Of a DNA stretch of 33,444 nucleotides, positions 10,445-20,517 are shown piece by piece. The DNA lies in NCBI GenBank assembly GCA_002803225.1, contig NXFV01000799.1, positions 1 through 33,444 of the forward strand, read 5' to 3'. Position 1 is the first letter of the stretch. Every line of letters begins with the position of its first letter. The translations under genes were made by a program, and so were the position numbers. Below the pieces are notes generated by a model. The model saw only the letters and a list, made by a program, of their open reading frames with translations, searched no databases and was not told the origin of the DNA. The DNA comes from Gamarada debralockiae (lineage: Eukaryota; Ascomycota; Leotiomycetes; Helotiales; Hyphodiscaceae).

Positions 10445-12427
10445 ATGAGTTGTAATATTTGTCGAAACATTACCTTTGATGCCATTGTGTCGTCCGGATC
10501 GAGAGGCTTCCCCCATTACAAATCGCTCACACTTTTACAAACTGTAGCACAGAGTTGCCAGTTATGCTCTCTGATATGGGAGGCTATCCAGCGAGAACGT
10601 AATGGGGCCCCCGTTGAAGAGAGTGAATTTGATACAAGCTCAGCCCGTGTTAGACTCTCTGTTCAACATTCTAACCTTCAACTGGGTAATCATCAGCATC
10701 CTAGCTTTCAACAGATTAGTCCAGAAGTATTAAAGATTGGTTGGTATGATGATAAGTTCTCTACGGAGATGAATTTCACGGAACTTGAGCTCTCAGAAGA
10801 TTATGGTTTGTTTCAGTTTATTGGTGTTTGTCCATTCGCGGACTAACATTTCACAGGGACCCCGGGGTCGGGTGGTTTCAAAGAACGTCTCAATGAATGG
10901 TCATCCTCAGACCCCAGTTATGCGATCATTAAACTTTGGTTAGCTGCTTGTTATGGTTCTCATGAGCTCTGCCATAATACCTCAAGCTTTATTCCTACTC
11001 GACTCATTGATGTTGGGCCTGTAGATGGATCTGAAGATCCCCATTTGGTTATAACTGATACACCGGAATTTACTCCGATTTCATACTCCACCCTCCATCG
11101 ACGTTACGTCGCCTTAAGTTACTGCTGGGGAAGCTCACCGAATTACACCACTACTTCTGCAACGCTCGAAGAAAGGAAAGAACGTATTCATATGGGCGGC
11201 GTATCTGTGGACGATCAATCACTTCCACAGACTATAGAAGATGCAATCACTATTACTCGCAAGCTAGGTCTGCGGTATCTCTGGGTAGACGCTCTTTGCA
11301 TCATACAAGGCTCTGATGAGGAGGCGAGGGCAGACTGGCAAACACAATCTGGAATGATGGGGGACATATATGGGAATGCGACTGTCACAATAGCCGCCGC
11401 AAGGGCAGGCAGTATTCATGATGGGATTTTTCACCCTAGATGGTTGAGTAAATACGTTCCGATACACCGAGGCGACTTTCCCCTTTCGAGGTGTCTTTAC
11501 CTCTCTGCTCCTCGGGCTTCAGCCACTCGAAATTCTATATTCCATGAACCTCTTTACAAGCGTGCTTGGGCACTGCAGGAGCGTATTCTCTCAAGCAGGG
11601 TTGTAACCTATGGTACAAGTGAAATTTCGTGGCAGTGCCGAACGTGCAGCAAGACGGAAAGTGGGTCACCGTCTCCTGAGACTACTCGCTCGCTCACGAC
11701 TTTCAATTCAGCGACTTTGGGAACAATCTGGCCTCGGACTGTGACTCAGTACAGCAATTTTGCAGCCACTCGTATAACAGACAAGCTGCCCGCACTTAGT
11801 GGCCTAGTCAAGACGATTCAGTCTAATGGCCAGTGCTCCTATATTGCTGGGCTCTGGAAGCACACAATTTGCAACGACTTACTCTGGCGGGCTGATGTGT
11901 TCGCATCACTTATGCGGCCACCTGATTATCGGGCGCCTTCGTGGTCATGGGCTTCACTTGATGGAGGAGTCAACAACATGCCAAGAGAAGGTGAAGACTT
12001 CGCTCGACTAGAGAATTGTAGTATCACCCCGGCGGGACTTGATATCAACGGAGAGGTTGCAGATGGTTGGATCTCAATGCGTGGTCCATTTGCACGCCTT
12101 CATGAGTTCCGGCAAAATAAGCAGATATTCGGTGAGGTACAAAAATTGGACATCCGCAACACTACTGGAAGCGTAATAGGTGGGGCCTTTCTCGACACTT
12201 TCGATCGTCCTCGTCTGAAATTCTCAATGACTCCCACGACAGGTATATGGATTAAGATGCAAGGGGTTGAAACTTTCGGGTTGCAGACGAAACACAATGC
12301 TGGAGTAGTCTTAGCCCGAAGTGCTACGGCTGAGGATGCATATGAGCGTTTGGGAATGTTCATGTTGAATTCCGCTGGCAAAACATGGTTTGGCGGGATG
12401 GAGAAGAAGACGATCAAGCTTATATAA
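10445..12427 (+). CDS. HET-domain (heterokaryon incompatibility-like) protein
   Basis: Two exons, 10445-10805 and 10857-12427, joined across a 51-nt intron with a GACTAAC branch point, encode 643 aa. The N-terminal 60 residues carry Cys pairs (SCNIC, SCQLC) common before fungal HET domains. The HET domain begins at RRYVALSYCWGSS (about residue 203), continues with LPQTIEDAITITRKLGLRYLWVDALCIIQ (split here as two motifs, about 243-271) and includes MGDIYGNATVTIAAA (about 288-302), then RAWALQERILSSR. A C-terminal part of about 200 aa includes APSWSWASLDG. HET domains are found in genes that trigger cell death after non-self hyphal fusion, and in many paralogs of unknown specificity. There is no NACHT or repeat domain. 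The frame is intact once the intron is removed. Confidence 0.92.
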
Positions 12428-12550
12428 GAAGATTTACATCCTTGCATTGCACAAGGTGACCACATAGCAGCCCTGCAAAGTGGCGGGGGTACTAGGGGCA
12501 GCAGAAGTTTGGAAGAATTATATATTTTTCTTTCGTCTATGTCCCAGCAC
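12428..12550. terminator. Convergent 3' region, HET gene and Ser-rich gene A
   Basis: Only about 120 bases separate the two convergent stops. A/T-rich TTATATATTTTTC at 12518-12530 may serve polyadenylation on either strand. The 3' UTRs very probably overlap. Confidence 0.4.
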
Positions 12551-13193
12551 TTATTCTGCGACTCGTAATAGTCCAACCTGCCTCGAGAGAAGCCCTAGTG
12601 GCTCTTCAATAACCCTTCCTGTCACTCCATCCTCCATCAATACCTCCTCACATGATAGCTCAAAATCGATGATGCTTGTGTTCACATATGGTTGAATGCG
12701 CCCTGCCTCGAACTGCGCGCCAACATAGAACAAAGAGTCATCCGAGGAGGTGGGGTGGTTGTCTGTCGTCTTGTTGTCCGACTCGTCGATGTCCAAGTTG
12801 AGAGAAGGAAGACTTGTGGTGGAAAAGTTGACATTCAAGGAGTCACTCTCTTCGATGTGGTCGTGTTGGGAACCACTTACCATCGACTGCTCCGACGAGG
12901 CTTGAGTCGTATCTTGAGGCTCATCTCCTTCTTATAGGGCTTTGGTCAGCATCGGAGGTGGTGGGGAGTGGTGGGTGGTCCATACCTGAAGAGGAGGCCG
13001 AAGATTGACTGTCAAAGATCATTCGGCTTATCTTAGCGCTATGAGTTGGCAAGGTGATGACGATTCCAAGAGACTGATTACCCTCTGTGTTGGAAACATC
13101 TGAGCTCGATGCTGAATGTGAGATGCGCTTGGTTGGCTGGGGTGCCGAAGAGGTAGTAAAGGCATCATTGCCGCTGATACCTTGAACCTGCAT
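12551..13193 (-). CDS. Ser-rich protein of unknown function, paralog A
   Basis: Exons 13193-12986 and 12930-12551, joined across a 55-nt intron (12985-12931), give 195 aa. The family is not recognised. The protein is Ser/Thr/Asp-rich with no signal peptide or membrane segment. It is clearly paralogous to the gene at 15373-15999: both start M-x-x-Q, have an ITLP/IILP block before the intron, the same phase-1 intron position, QDT-x-x-ASS-x-QS just after it, and a C-terminal motif F-E-L-S-C-(E/D)-E-(V/L)-L-M-x-D-G-x-x-G. The start is chosen by matching the paralog: both ATGs sit in AGCCATGC. An upstream ATG at 13287 opens a 40-codon reading frame that overlaps this start. Confidence 0.7.
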
Positions 13194-14609
13194 GGCTGAT
13201 GGGCCGGTTTGCAAGTGATTGGAAGAAGGTGGAGAATGATGATGAGAAGGCTTGAAAACTTTCCGCTGCTTTGAGTTCAACTTTCATTTCGATCGAGGGG
13301 AGAAGGGGGTTATATGGACAGCGGAAAGGACATCAGAGAGGCAGGTGCAAGACAAATCCTGAGAATTAACCAGGTCTTTCCTGGCATACCCAGCCTCTCG
13401 ATGGGTAGCCAATGTCTGCTATTTCAGCAGCACCATGATTGAAGCAAAGAGAAGGGTGCTGTCACAGTAGAGGTGTTACATGTTCAAAGACCGAATGAAT
13501 TGAATGCGCCCTGTTAAATGGATGCTGGTTGGACAGGTTGTGTTCCGCCATCGGTTGCAAAACATTTGGGTCGCATAAAATTTGGTCGTCTTTGCATGGA
13601 TGCTGCCGATTTTGTCCAACTACTGGCTATTTCCTTTCTCATATAAATCCGGGGTTGCCTTAAAGTGACGCGAGCCAGGACTTTTTCCCTTTATGGAGCG
13701 ACTGAGCTATCGCGTTCTGGAAATATCCTAACCCTCGCGTAAGAGCTGGGTCAAGGCAACTAGATATGAAGAGCCATCATGAGGCTCTCAATGAGTCACA
13801 GAACATATCCAACCTGCTGGCAAGGCTGAGATAAAAGATGGGGACTGAAGTCTTCCAAGACAGTTTGACACACTCCGAAGCTAACATTTGGGAATGAGGG
13901 GCTATTCTGAAGCACTCGGCATGCTGATGATAGCGATATAAACAAGTCTCTTTGAGGCATTTAGTTGCAGTTCTGTGCGGCCTATAAAGGCGCAAATGGA
14001 AGCTTCGCAGTTGTGTTCGTGTTCAGATAGCGGGCCTCGGGGTTCTTGCGCAATTCATTCTGACATCCTAGGTGAGTCCAGGAACAATTCTGTTGCGGGG
14101 ACAAGGCTGAGAAAAGAAATCGGGCTTTGCCGGCTAATTCGCGTTTCAGATGCGGATCTCCCAAACGCAGCGGAGTTACCGTGTCTTGTTGTGTAGCGAG
14201 GTTGCACAAACAGCCAGCAAAGAGAGGAATAGCATACAGCTGGCTTCCTATTCGACACTGAACACCATGTTGTGAACCCCTCACTTCCTCATCAAGCTCT
14301 TGCTGGTCTGGTCGAACGCGCAATGGACAATACAGATATCTAGTCGGCGATATCCATTTGCGCTGCCCCAGATTCACGGAGAGACCAAAGGCAGGAAGTG
14401 CAATAACCGGTCGTTTTGTTTCTGAGGAGCACCACAAGAAATGCACAATTTCAACTCGCCTCATCCCACCGAAGAACATCAGACAAAAACCTCAAACTGC
14501 CTCACAACTACATCCCAAATTTTTTAGTAGTCTGCGCCAAAGTTTCAAATTCTATCAAATATACTTTTTAATCATCCTCTCATACATTTTACTATACCGA
14601 GGTACAGGG
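13194..14609. other. Upstream region of gene A, no gene seen
   Basis: About 1.4 kb. It should include the promoter and 5' leader of paralog A. A long minus-strand frame (14479-13982) has unconvincing composition and no family features, so it is not called. No tRNA, repeat or promoter element stands out. Confidence 0.4.
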
Positions 14610-14708
14610 GGTAAAGTTTTGCACTCACCCTCTTGGGCAGAATATTCTCTCACCAAACGTCTTATCAGTTTCTTGTACTGCCAAATGCGGTGTGTGCAAA
14701 ACTTTACC
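14610..14708. mobile_element. 99-bp MITE-like element with terminal inverted repeats
   Basis: The left end GGTAAAGTTTTGCACTCACC (14610-14629) is matched by the inverted right end GGTGTGTGCAAAACTTTACC (14689-14708), 19 of 20 positions by eye. Weaker pairing extends inward to about 30 bp per arm, leaving a loop of about 40 bp. No open frame lies inside. A TA lies within each arm (14612-14613 and 14705-14706), so a Tc1/mariner-type TA insertion with a 91-bp core is possible, but the extra matching G/C pairs outside make the true boundary uncertain. It lies between the two paralogous Ser-rich genes. Confidence 0.6.
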
Positions 14709-15372
14709 GGTGACGAAACATAAAGCGCAGTAAAAGGATTCAGCGATAGACCTTGCTTCAGTAGCTAGCCATTAACAGTGCTTGTACCTATATCTCTTCC
14801 AGGAGGCCTCCATCAACCGAACAAATCGAAAGATTCCCGACTCCAAGGACCACCCGGTATTACTTCCTTCACTAGTTCCTCCGATCTGCTTCCCAAAGAT
14901 TTGTCTTGTGCCCCCGGCACTTCTAAGCATTAGTTTCAATTCCGGGAGGGTATGGCAGGATTGCGACCTGTTGCCTCATCAGTTCGCATTTGTCGACCCG
15001 GTCACGGGCTCAGCTGGCGAATCGGGCTTTTCTTGGCTCCCACCATTTGCTAAAGTCACCGCCACTTTTTTCAGATTAGAGGAACGGGGTGGTTATAGAA
15101 TCGTTCAGTCTGCAGGCAAAGCTGAACTCTAGTGTTATTCTCACTCGGAATATTAGGAGTCAGAAAGTCTATTCGCGGTTGAGAATGTTCCTATTGCACC
15201 CCGAGGTCGAACTTGGTTTGGGTTGTGGTGGTTGGACGGATGAGCAGAGAATTAAAATAAACATGAGAAAGCTCCTGCTATCGTTTTTCGAGTAGGATAA
15301 TTTCATGGGGAGAATTACTTTCTCGTGGAGTCTATACCTCATTATTTATTCTCTCCTACCCTCACCATCTCT
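14709..15372. other. Spacer, possible orphan exon
   Basis: A plus-strand frame from a CTTCCAG acceptor-like site near 14801 stays open to a TAG near 15132, about 110 codons, including GRVWQDCDLLPHQFAF and VTATFFRLEERGGYRI. No upstream exon, start codon or family could be identified, so it is described but not called as a gene. The rest shows nothing. Confidence 0.3.
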
Positions 15373-15999
15373 TCAAACCGGCTCGAAACCTGACCAGTGA
15401 TCTTGAACAATTTCTCCATTCCTACCGTCCACCATCAGTAGCTCGTCGCATGAGAGCTCGAAGCCATCGATTGCAACATCCACATCCTCGTCAAAGCAAC
15501 CAGTATCGAATTGGGAACCCATATGAGCGAAGCACTCGTCGGATCTGGTGGGAGGGCCGTCCATGATCAAATCATCCTCTGCCGTCGCGCCATTCGAGAT
15601 GAAGGAGTGGGACCTTGAGAAGGCATGGGTGCGGGTTGAAGAACAGCTTGTGGTGTGTCGCTTTTGGTGGACCTCAGTTACCGTCGACTGATGTGATGAG
15701 GCTTCGGGTGTATCTTGAACTGAGTTTGTGCCTGAGAGGAACATGAGTCAGTACTGGATATGAAGGGAGCAGGTACCGTCTATACCTGAGTGGGAAGTCT
15801 GCGATTGATTCTCAGCGATGGGAGCATTCCCCCTGCTGATCGGCAAAATGATCTCGATTCTCAACAGCTGAAGCTCCCAAGTGCAGTAAAGTGTTGAGCT
15901 TGATGTGATGCGATTGATATCCTTCGTGGGTAGAGTGATGCTGGTACTCGATGCGGAGGGAGGAGAGGCATTGGTGCTGCTGTTTTCTTGATAACGCAT
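15373..15999 (-). CDS. Ser-rich protein of unknown function, paralog B
   Basis: Exons 15999-15786 and 15731-15373, joined across a 54-nt intron (15785-15732), give 190 aa, against 195 aa for its paralog at 12551-13193. The shared features are the intron position and phase, the block IILPISRG before it, SVQDTPEASSHQSTV after it, and the C-terminal GSQFDTG followed by FELSCDELLMVDGRNGEIV. Composition is Ser/Thr/Asp-rich with an acidic C-terminal third and no secretion signal, which might suit a regulatory or scaffold protein, but no function can be given. An ATG at 16087 opens a 91-codon frame overlapping the start, as in the paralog. Same orientation as paralog A, so a duplication is the simplest origin. 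Confidence 0.7.
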
Positions 16000-16815
16000 G
16001 GCTTGAGGAAGGGGAATAGTTAACTGAAATCCGATTGAAAGTAATTGAAATGTTGGAAGGTACGAGTTGTCCGATTGTCATTTTCATGTTGATCGAAGGA
16101 CACAGGAGGCGATATTTATGAATGGCGAAATATCATGAGGAAGTTCTGAAGCCAAGTCTGAGAATTTACCGGTTCCGCACTGAATCCTGACTGAAAGAAG
16201 AGAAACTGAGTAATTGGGATCTCATTCTCATGACCTAGACCTTTTCTAGAAATTTCAAAGTAGAGAATCGTTGCAATTATCTCGATTGAGACAAGAAAAA
16301 TCACATTTGTCATTCTCCTTAACTGAATGGACTTCCTTGAAAGTCTGGTGAGATCTACGAGCGCAAAGGCTGAAAACCCGAGCGCATCACAAGGCTGACT
16401 TCTAGCCGTTTCAACGCGATGGTGGGGGCCATTTATGCCAACACTGCATCATGTGTCCCAGTTACGGACGGCAAGTTCGCCAGCGATTGGAGGTGTGATG
16501 GCGGGCTGTGAGGCTGAGGTCGCGGCCCATTGGGCGAGGCAAACTTGCGAACTACATTTACCGGTTTCTTACCAGAAATTTACCAATCCCCTTCGATGTT
16601 TCTGCCTCGCCCTGCAGGTTCGCGTCGTCCTCCAGCTCCCATTTTATTTTTCCTCCCACTTCGTCTCTCGCACTTACACATCTTGTTGAACAGCTCCCAC
16701 ATTGAGAAAGTTTTTGCTCCGTATATACTGTGAGACTTTCACAGAATTTTTTCAAGCACAAATTATTGTCACAACTCGACATCTCCGAACACGAGAGGAT
16801 CGGGCTCGGCTCACA
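16000..16815. promoter_or_regulatory. Divergent intergenic region, paralog B and zinc-finger gene
   Basis: About 816 bp between divergent starts. A pyrimidine-rich stretch (16620-16670) precedes the zinc-finger gene. TATATAC at about 16722-16728 lies some 90 bp before its ATG and could be a TATA-like element. No other feature is evident. Confidence 0.4.
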
Positions 16816-18545
16816 ATGGACCATTCGCGGATACCACACTCGGAAGCTCACAATCAAAATTTTGACCTGCTTGGTGACATTCAGTATACACCCTGCGGAA
16901 AAAACCATACCTATCATCCTGATGACTGGCCATCAAGTGGTGAAATTGTGATTGAGAAGTGTGAACGACAGTGTCGCTTTCGGGGCTGCAAAGCTTGGTC
17001 CCAAACCGCAGCTGCTTTGAGAAAGGTGAGTGTGGGAGAGTTTCGACTTTTCTGTTGTATCTGATAGAAAAATTGACCTTATTGAGATCTCCGGTCTTCT
17101 TTCCCTCTGAAAGCCGAAGCTCGTTCAATCCGCTCCCAGGTTCAAAGCACTTGCTGACTCTGCTCAGCACGTGAATAAGCACATTCAGCACAATAGCCTG
17201 CCTCTCAAAATTATTGCTGCATCAAGCGGTCGAACGCCTCTGTCAGTAGTTATTCCTTAGACAATTGCATTTGGGAGAGCTGATTTGATCACCAGGAAAA
17301 TCCTCGTTGGACAAGACCTGGACACGACGTCTTATGACAGTCTCGAGTCACTTGCCAACGCCGCGGAACAGGATATCCAACCAGCGGAGCAAGTTAATCA
17401 CACACACCTAAATACCATGGAAGGCTTGACTTCCAAATCGCCAACGACCATTTTTTCACACCCAACGCCTCCAATTCCTAAACAGCAAGCTTTCTTCAAG
17501 TATGTGGACGATGATGAGCAACAGCTCATCAGGACTGCTCTCTCTGTGCTGGGGCGCAAGATGACCGGCAAGATGGAAGATGTCCACGAACTGGCCCTCA
17601 AAATCGTTGGCGACGGTCATTCTTTGAGTTCTTCAAACGACGATGAGAAACAGCTCATCAGGACCGCTCTCTCCGTGATAGGGCACAGAATGACCGGCAA
17701 AATGGAAGACGTCCGCGATCTAGCTCGCAGAATTATTGGCGACGCACCTTCATCCTGGGGTTCTTTAAATTCTCCTCCCCATGAACCGGGGAACTCCCCC
17801 GCCAAGTCGTCTTTTCCCGCATTAACGGAATCCCTCCATAACTACCAGATTTTCGGCCCTGGCCCAATGATACAACTTCCAAAAGAACCCGCGCCAATGC
17901 AATCTACAATACCTGATTCACATGACTTTGGTTCTGACAGTACGTCAAACAAAGAGACGCCCATGCAGCCTTCCTTCCAAAACCCCACGAGCATTGCTCC
18001 GGATCATGTGCTTGAACTATTTCCCCAAGAATGCCCCAACTGTAAAGGCACAGTGAGAAACAGAACAGAGAAAACGTAAGCTCCAAATCTTCTTTTTTGG
18101 ATGTCAACTAATCATGAACAGGAGACATATTCTTCTACACACACAGCTCTATCGCTGTAACCAGCCTGGATGCACCAGAACAGACGGATTCAACACCGCC
18201 AAAGATCTAGAGCGGCATTTGAAATCGATACACCTACGTGGAAGTCGAGATTTGACTCCTCGACAATATCGGTGCCACGTTCCGAATTGCAAATCTGCCA
18301 ATAAAAGTTGGCCAAGAATGGACAACTTCAGGTCGCATCTGAGGAGAGTCCACTCCGGAGTACTTGCTGAGGAGGATTATGTTGTATACGTAAACCGGTG
18401 CGTAGTATTTTCAGGATTACTTCCATATTGCTCCTCAATTGACTAACAATTTGAAAGGGGTAGAGACGATGAGACGATACCCGAAAACGCCCTTCATCTC
18501 CAACCTCTTCACGTTCTGGCAGACTCTGCTGCAAGCGCCAGATGA
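16816..18545 (+). CDS. C2H2 zinc-finger protein with one in-frame stop
   Basis: Exons 16816-17025, 17168-18075, 18122-18397 and 18458-18545 make 493 codons with consistent phases (0, 2, 2). The first C2H2 finger spans intron 1: CRFRGCKAWSQ, then LRK joined to HVNKH, spacing C-x4-C-x12-H-x3-H. A second region (FGRADLITR) resembles a finger that has lost its cysteines. Residues about 184-219 and 228-262 are a tandem repeat around EKQLIRTALSVIG and MTGKMEDV. C-terminal fingers begin at CPNC (359-362) and continue with YRCNQPGC and YRCHVPNC. It is probably a nuclear DNA-binding protein. The anomaly is a TAG at 17258-17260 (codon 101) in the middle of an open 908-nt exon; either this copy is damaged or my exon 2 start is wrong. 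Confidence 0.7.
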
Positions 18546-19242
18546 GCTGTTATAAGTCTCCAGAGATTTCCCATATTTTCGAACGCATGGCGGTGTGTCA
18601 CACAATGAGCACGTGACTATCCAACAGGAAGAGGGGCCTTTCCCATCAGGAATAGTGCGATGAAGCTATGGATACTGGTAATGGGGTTTCTACCATCATT
18701 GGCAAATTTCTTCGCTTCTCAAATGACCGGCTGCTATGTTCGCAAAGCCCAAACTGTGGCCAGGTAGGCATGAGAGCGTCGACCGACACCGAAGAGGTTC
18801 TGCTTGGACAACCGAAATGCCATTTAATTCTAACGAGTCACGAGCATTCTGCTGAGATGCGTTTAGTTTGTTGAGTGGCGTTATGGCCATTCGACTTCCA
18901 CTAAACATGAGCATACTACTCCAGGATGAAGAACAGCTGGGACGAAGAGGGAGTAGAACCTGTTCCAAGATCACGACAGAGGATAGCGATGTACTTACTA
19001 AGCAGGCTCATGCTATCTGATGTATGATCAAGCCACTGGCTTCCATGATCCTGTGAGACCATGGCCTTCCCTTCCTCACGTGAATCCAGCATCCTCACCG
19101 GTGAAGAATGAAGTTAGAATCGGCTCCGTCACATCTCAAGCCCCGATTGGCATTCCTCCACTCTCTCCCATATCTCCCGTATGTGTCCTTTCCCGATCAA
19201 CTAGTTTCCCCACTAAATACGTGACTGCGCGGGTCAAAAATG
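18546..19242. other. Intergenic, no gene seen
   Basis: About 700 bases between the zinc-finger stop and the promoter-like region at 19243. Only short frames with unconvincing composition are present. Nothing further is supported. Confidence 0.4.
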
Positions 19243-19369
19243 TATAAAAACCCTTTATCCTTCCAAAATTCCCCATAACCCCTTCAAACCTCAACATTTC
19301 GACGTTCTTCACCTCGCTTAACCATCCAATACCCCAATCGCCAAAACCCAAGAATTTTTTTGCATCACA
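19243..19369 (+). promoter_or_regulatory. Strong-looking core promoter and 5' leader
   Basis: TATAAAAA at 19243-19250 is followed by a C/T-rich leader (CCCCATAACCCCTTC; CTTCACCTCGC) and the start context CATCACAATG at 19370. This is the layout of highly expressed fungal genes. Confidence 0.55.
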
Positions 19370-19445
19370 ATGCCTCTAAACAGTGGTGTTGTCTCGACGA
19401 AAGGGGAAGAGGTCTCGCTTAACCACCCACAGCCATCCGATCCCT
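19370..19445 (+). CDS. Orphan first exon of a small gene (partial)
   Basis: An ATG in good context opens a frame reading LNSGVVSTKGEEVSLN and ending at DP just before a donor GTAAGAA at 19446. The exon is 25 codons plus one base. Downstream sequence is A/T-rich and I could not find an exon that continues it: the candidate acceptor after GTAACAAAG (19535) gives a stop within a few codons. Unspliced, the frame closes after about 50 codons. The hydrophilic, charged start suggests a small stress- or conidiation-type protein, but that is inference only. The 3' part may be lost, or lie in an exon I cannot recognise. Confidence 0.4.
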
Positions 19446-20517
19446 GTAAGAACCCCGGACCTAAATTTTTTGATGTTCTAAATTCGTTTATTTTTTGTCG
19501 CGCGATTTTTGGGTTGCGATAATTAACGTAACAAAGTCTATGGCAAATAATTTCGGTCACAATCATCGGGGAATGGATTGTTGGAGTTGGGAGAAAATTT
19601 TGGATTTTTGGTGTTGTGGTGGACTGATAAAATGGGGCGCAACAGGCAGAAATAATGCGAGGCCACAACATCAGGTCCCCAGCTGTATTTTAGCAAAACA
19701 ACGGGCTTGAAACTTCTTGCAATTATCTACCTACGCTAATAAGTAATTGAAATATCTGAATACTGAATTTTGGAATTATCATATAACTCTATCGAGCTGC
19801 ACAAGGACTTAAAAATCGGCAGTGGTGCTCCCTGAAGAACCCTGTAAATTTAGCGAGCTATCGCCAAAGGCGAATCCCTCGCTGGACATTGAAACCACAA
19901 CATGCTTATTAAGTCTGCAAAAGGAACAAGTATTTTTCTGGTAGAGTCTTGCGCAGGAAGGCTTTAGGCTAACAAATGGGCATTATTTTGCAAGTAATAT
20001 AACTTCAACGCTCGAACGTCAGGCAGTGAGTGATGTTGTGTTAGAGATGTTGCTCTGGACTTGGGATCAGGGAAGTGAGCGAGCTAACCCGGGGGATGCC
20101 TAATGCGATTAGATCCAGAGGCTCTTAGTCACAAATAATCGTGATAATGAAACTCTCTTTCTCGCCAGCAAGGGAACCACGTTTGTTAGGTGATGAGTTT
20201 CAGTTCTCGTTGTCTCCATCCTAGATGCCATCCTTTCAAATATTCCTTCGCCATCATATTCGTTCATCTTGTACTTGATTGACCTTAGCAGCGTCGATGA
20301 TCACCATCGTGTGGACTTCAGCCTTTTTCTTCTCTTTCGCCACATCCAACTTCTCGAGAGCAACCGTATTTTCCTTCTGGAACACCCTCCTCTAGAACCG
20401 AAACTTCAGATGCCCTTCCTTGTATAACTTGAAGGGTGTTCGTACCGTCTGCGTTCTCCTACGTCCTTTTAACTGGGCTAATTGCCCCGTACAAATAAAA
20501 ATTACCGAATATCAAGT
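19446..20517. other. A/T-rich region without a recognised gene
   Basis: About 1.07 kb, locally A/T-rich (19470-19530, 19730-19800). A small interrupted hairpin occurs at 19852-19883. Two CTCGCT/GCGAGC-type words and a CCCGGG are present; no coding frame is supported. The right end should carry the 3' UTR of the minus-strand gene at 20518. Confidence 0.4.

Noticed and set aside
10806..10856. Frameshift in the HET gene
   Set aside because: A 51-nt intron with GACTAAC and CACAG restores one continuous frame, so no damage is needed.
13982..14479. 165-codon minus-strand open frame upstream of Ser-rich gene A
   Set aside because: No family motif, uneven composition, no splice or promoter context; the overlapping frames are equally open, so it looks like chance.
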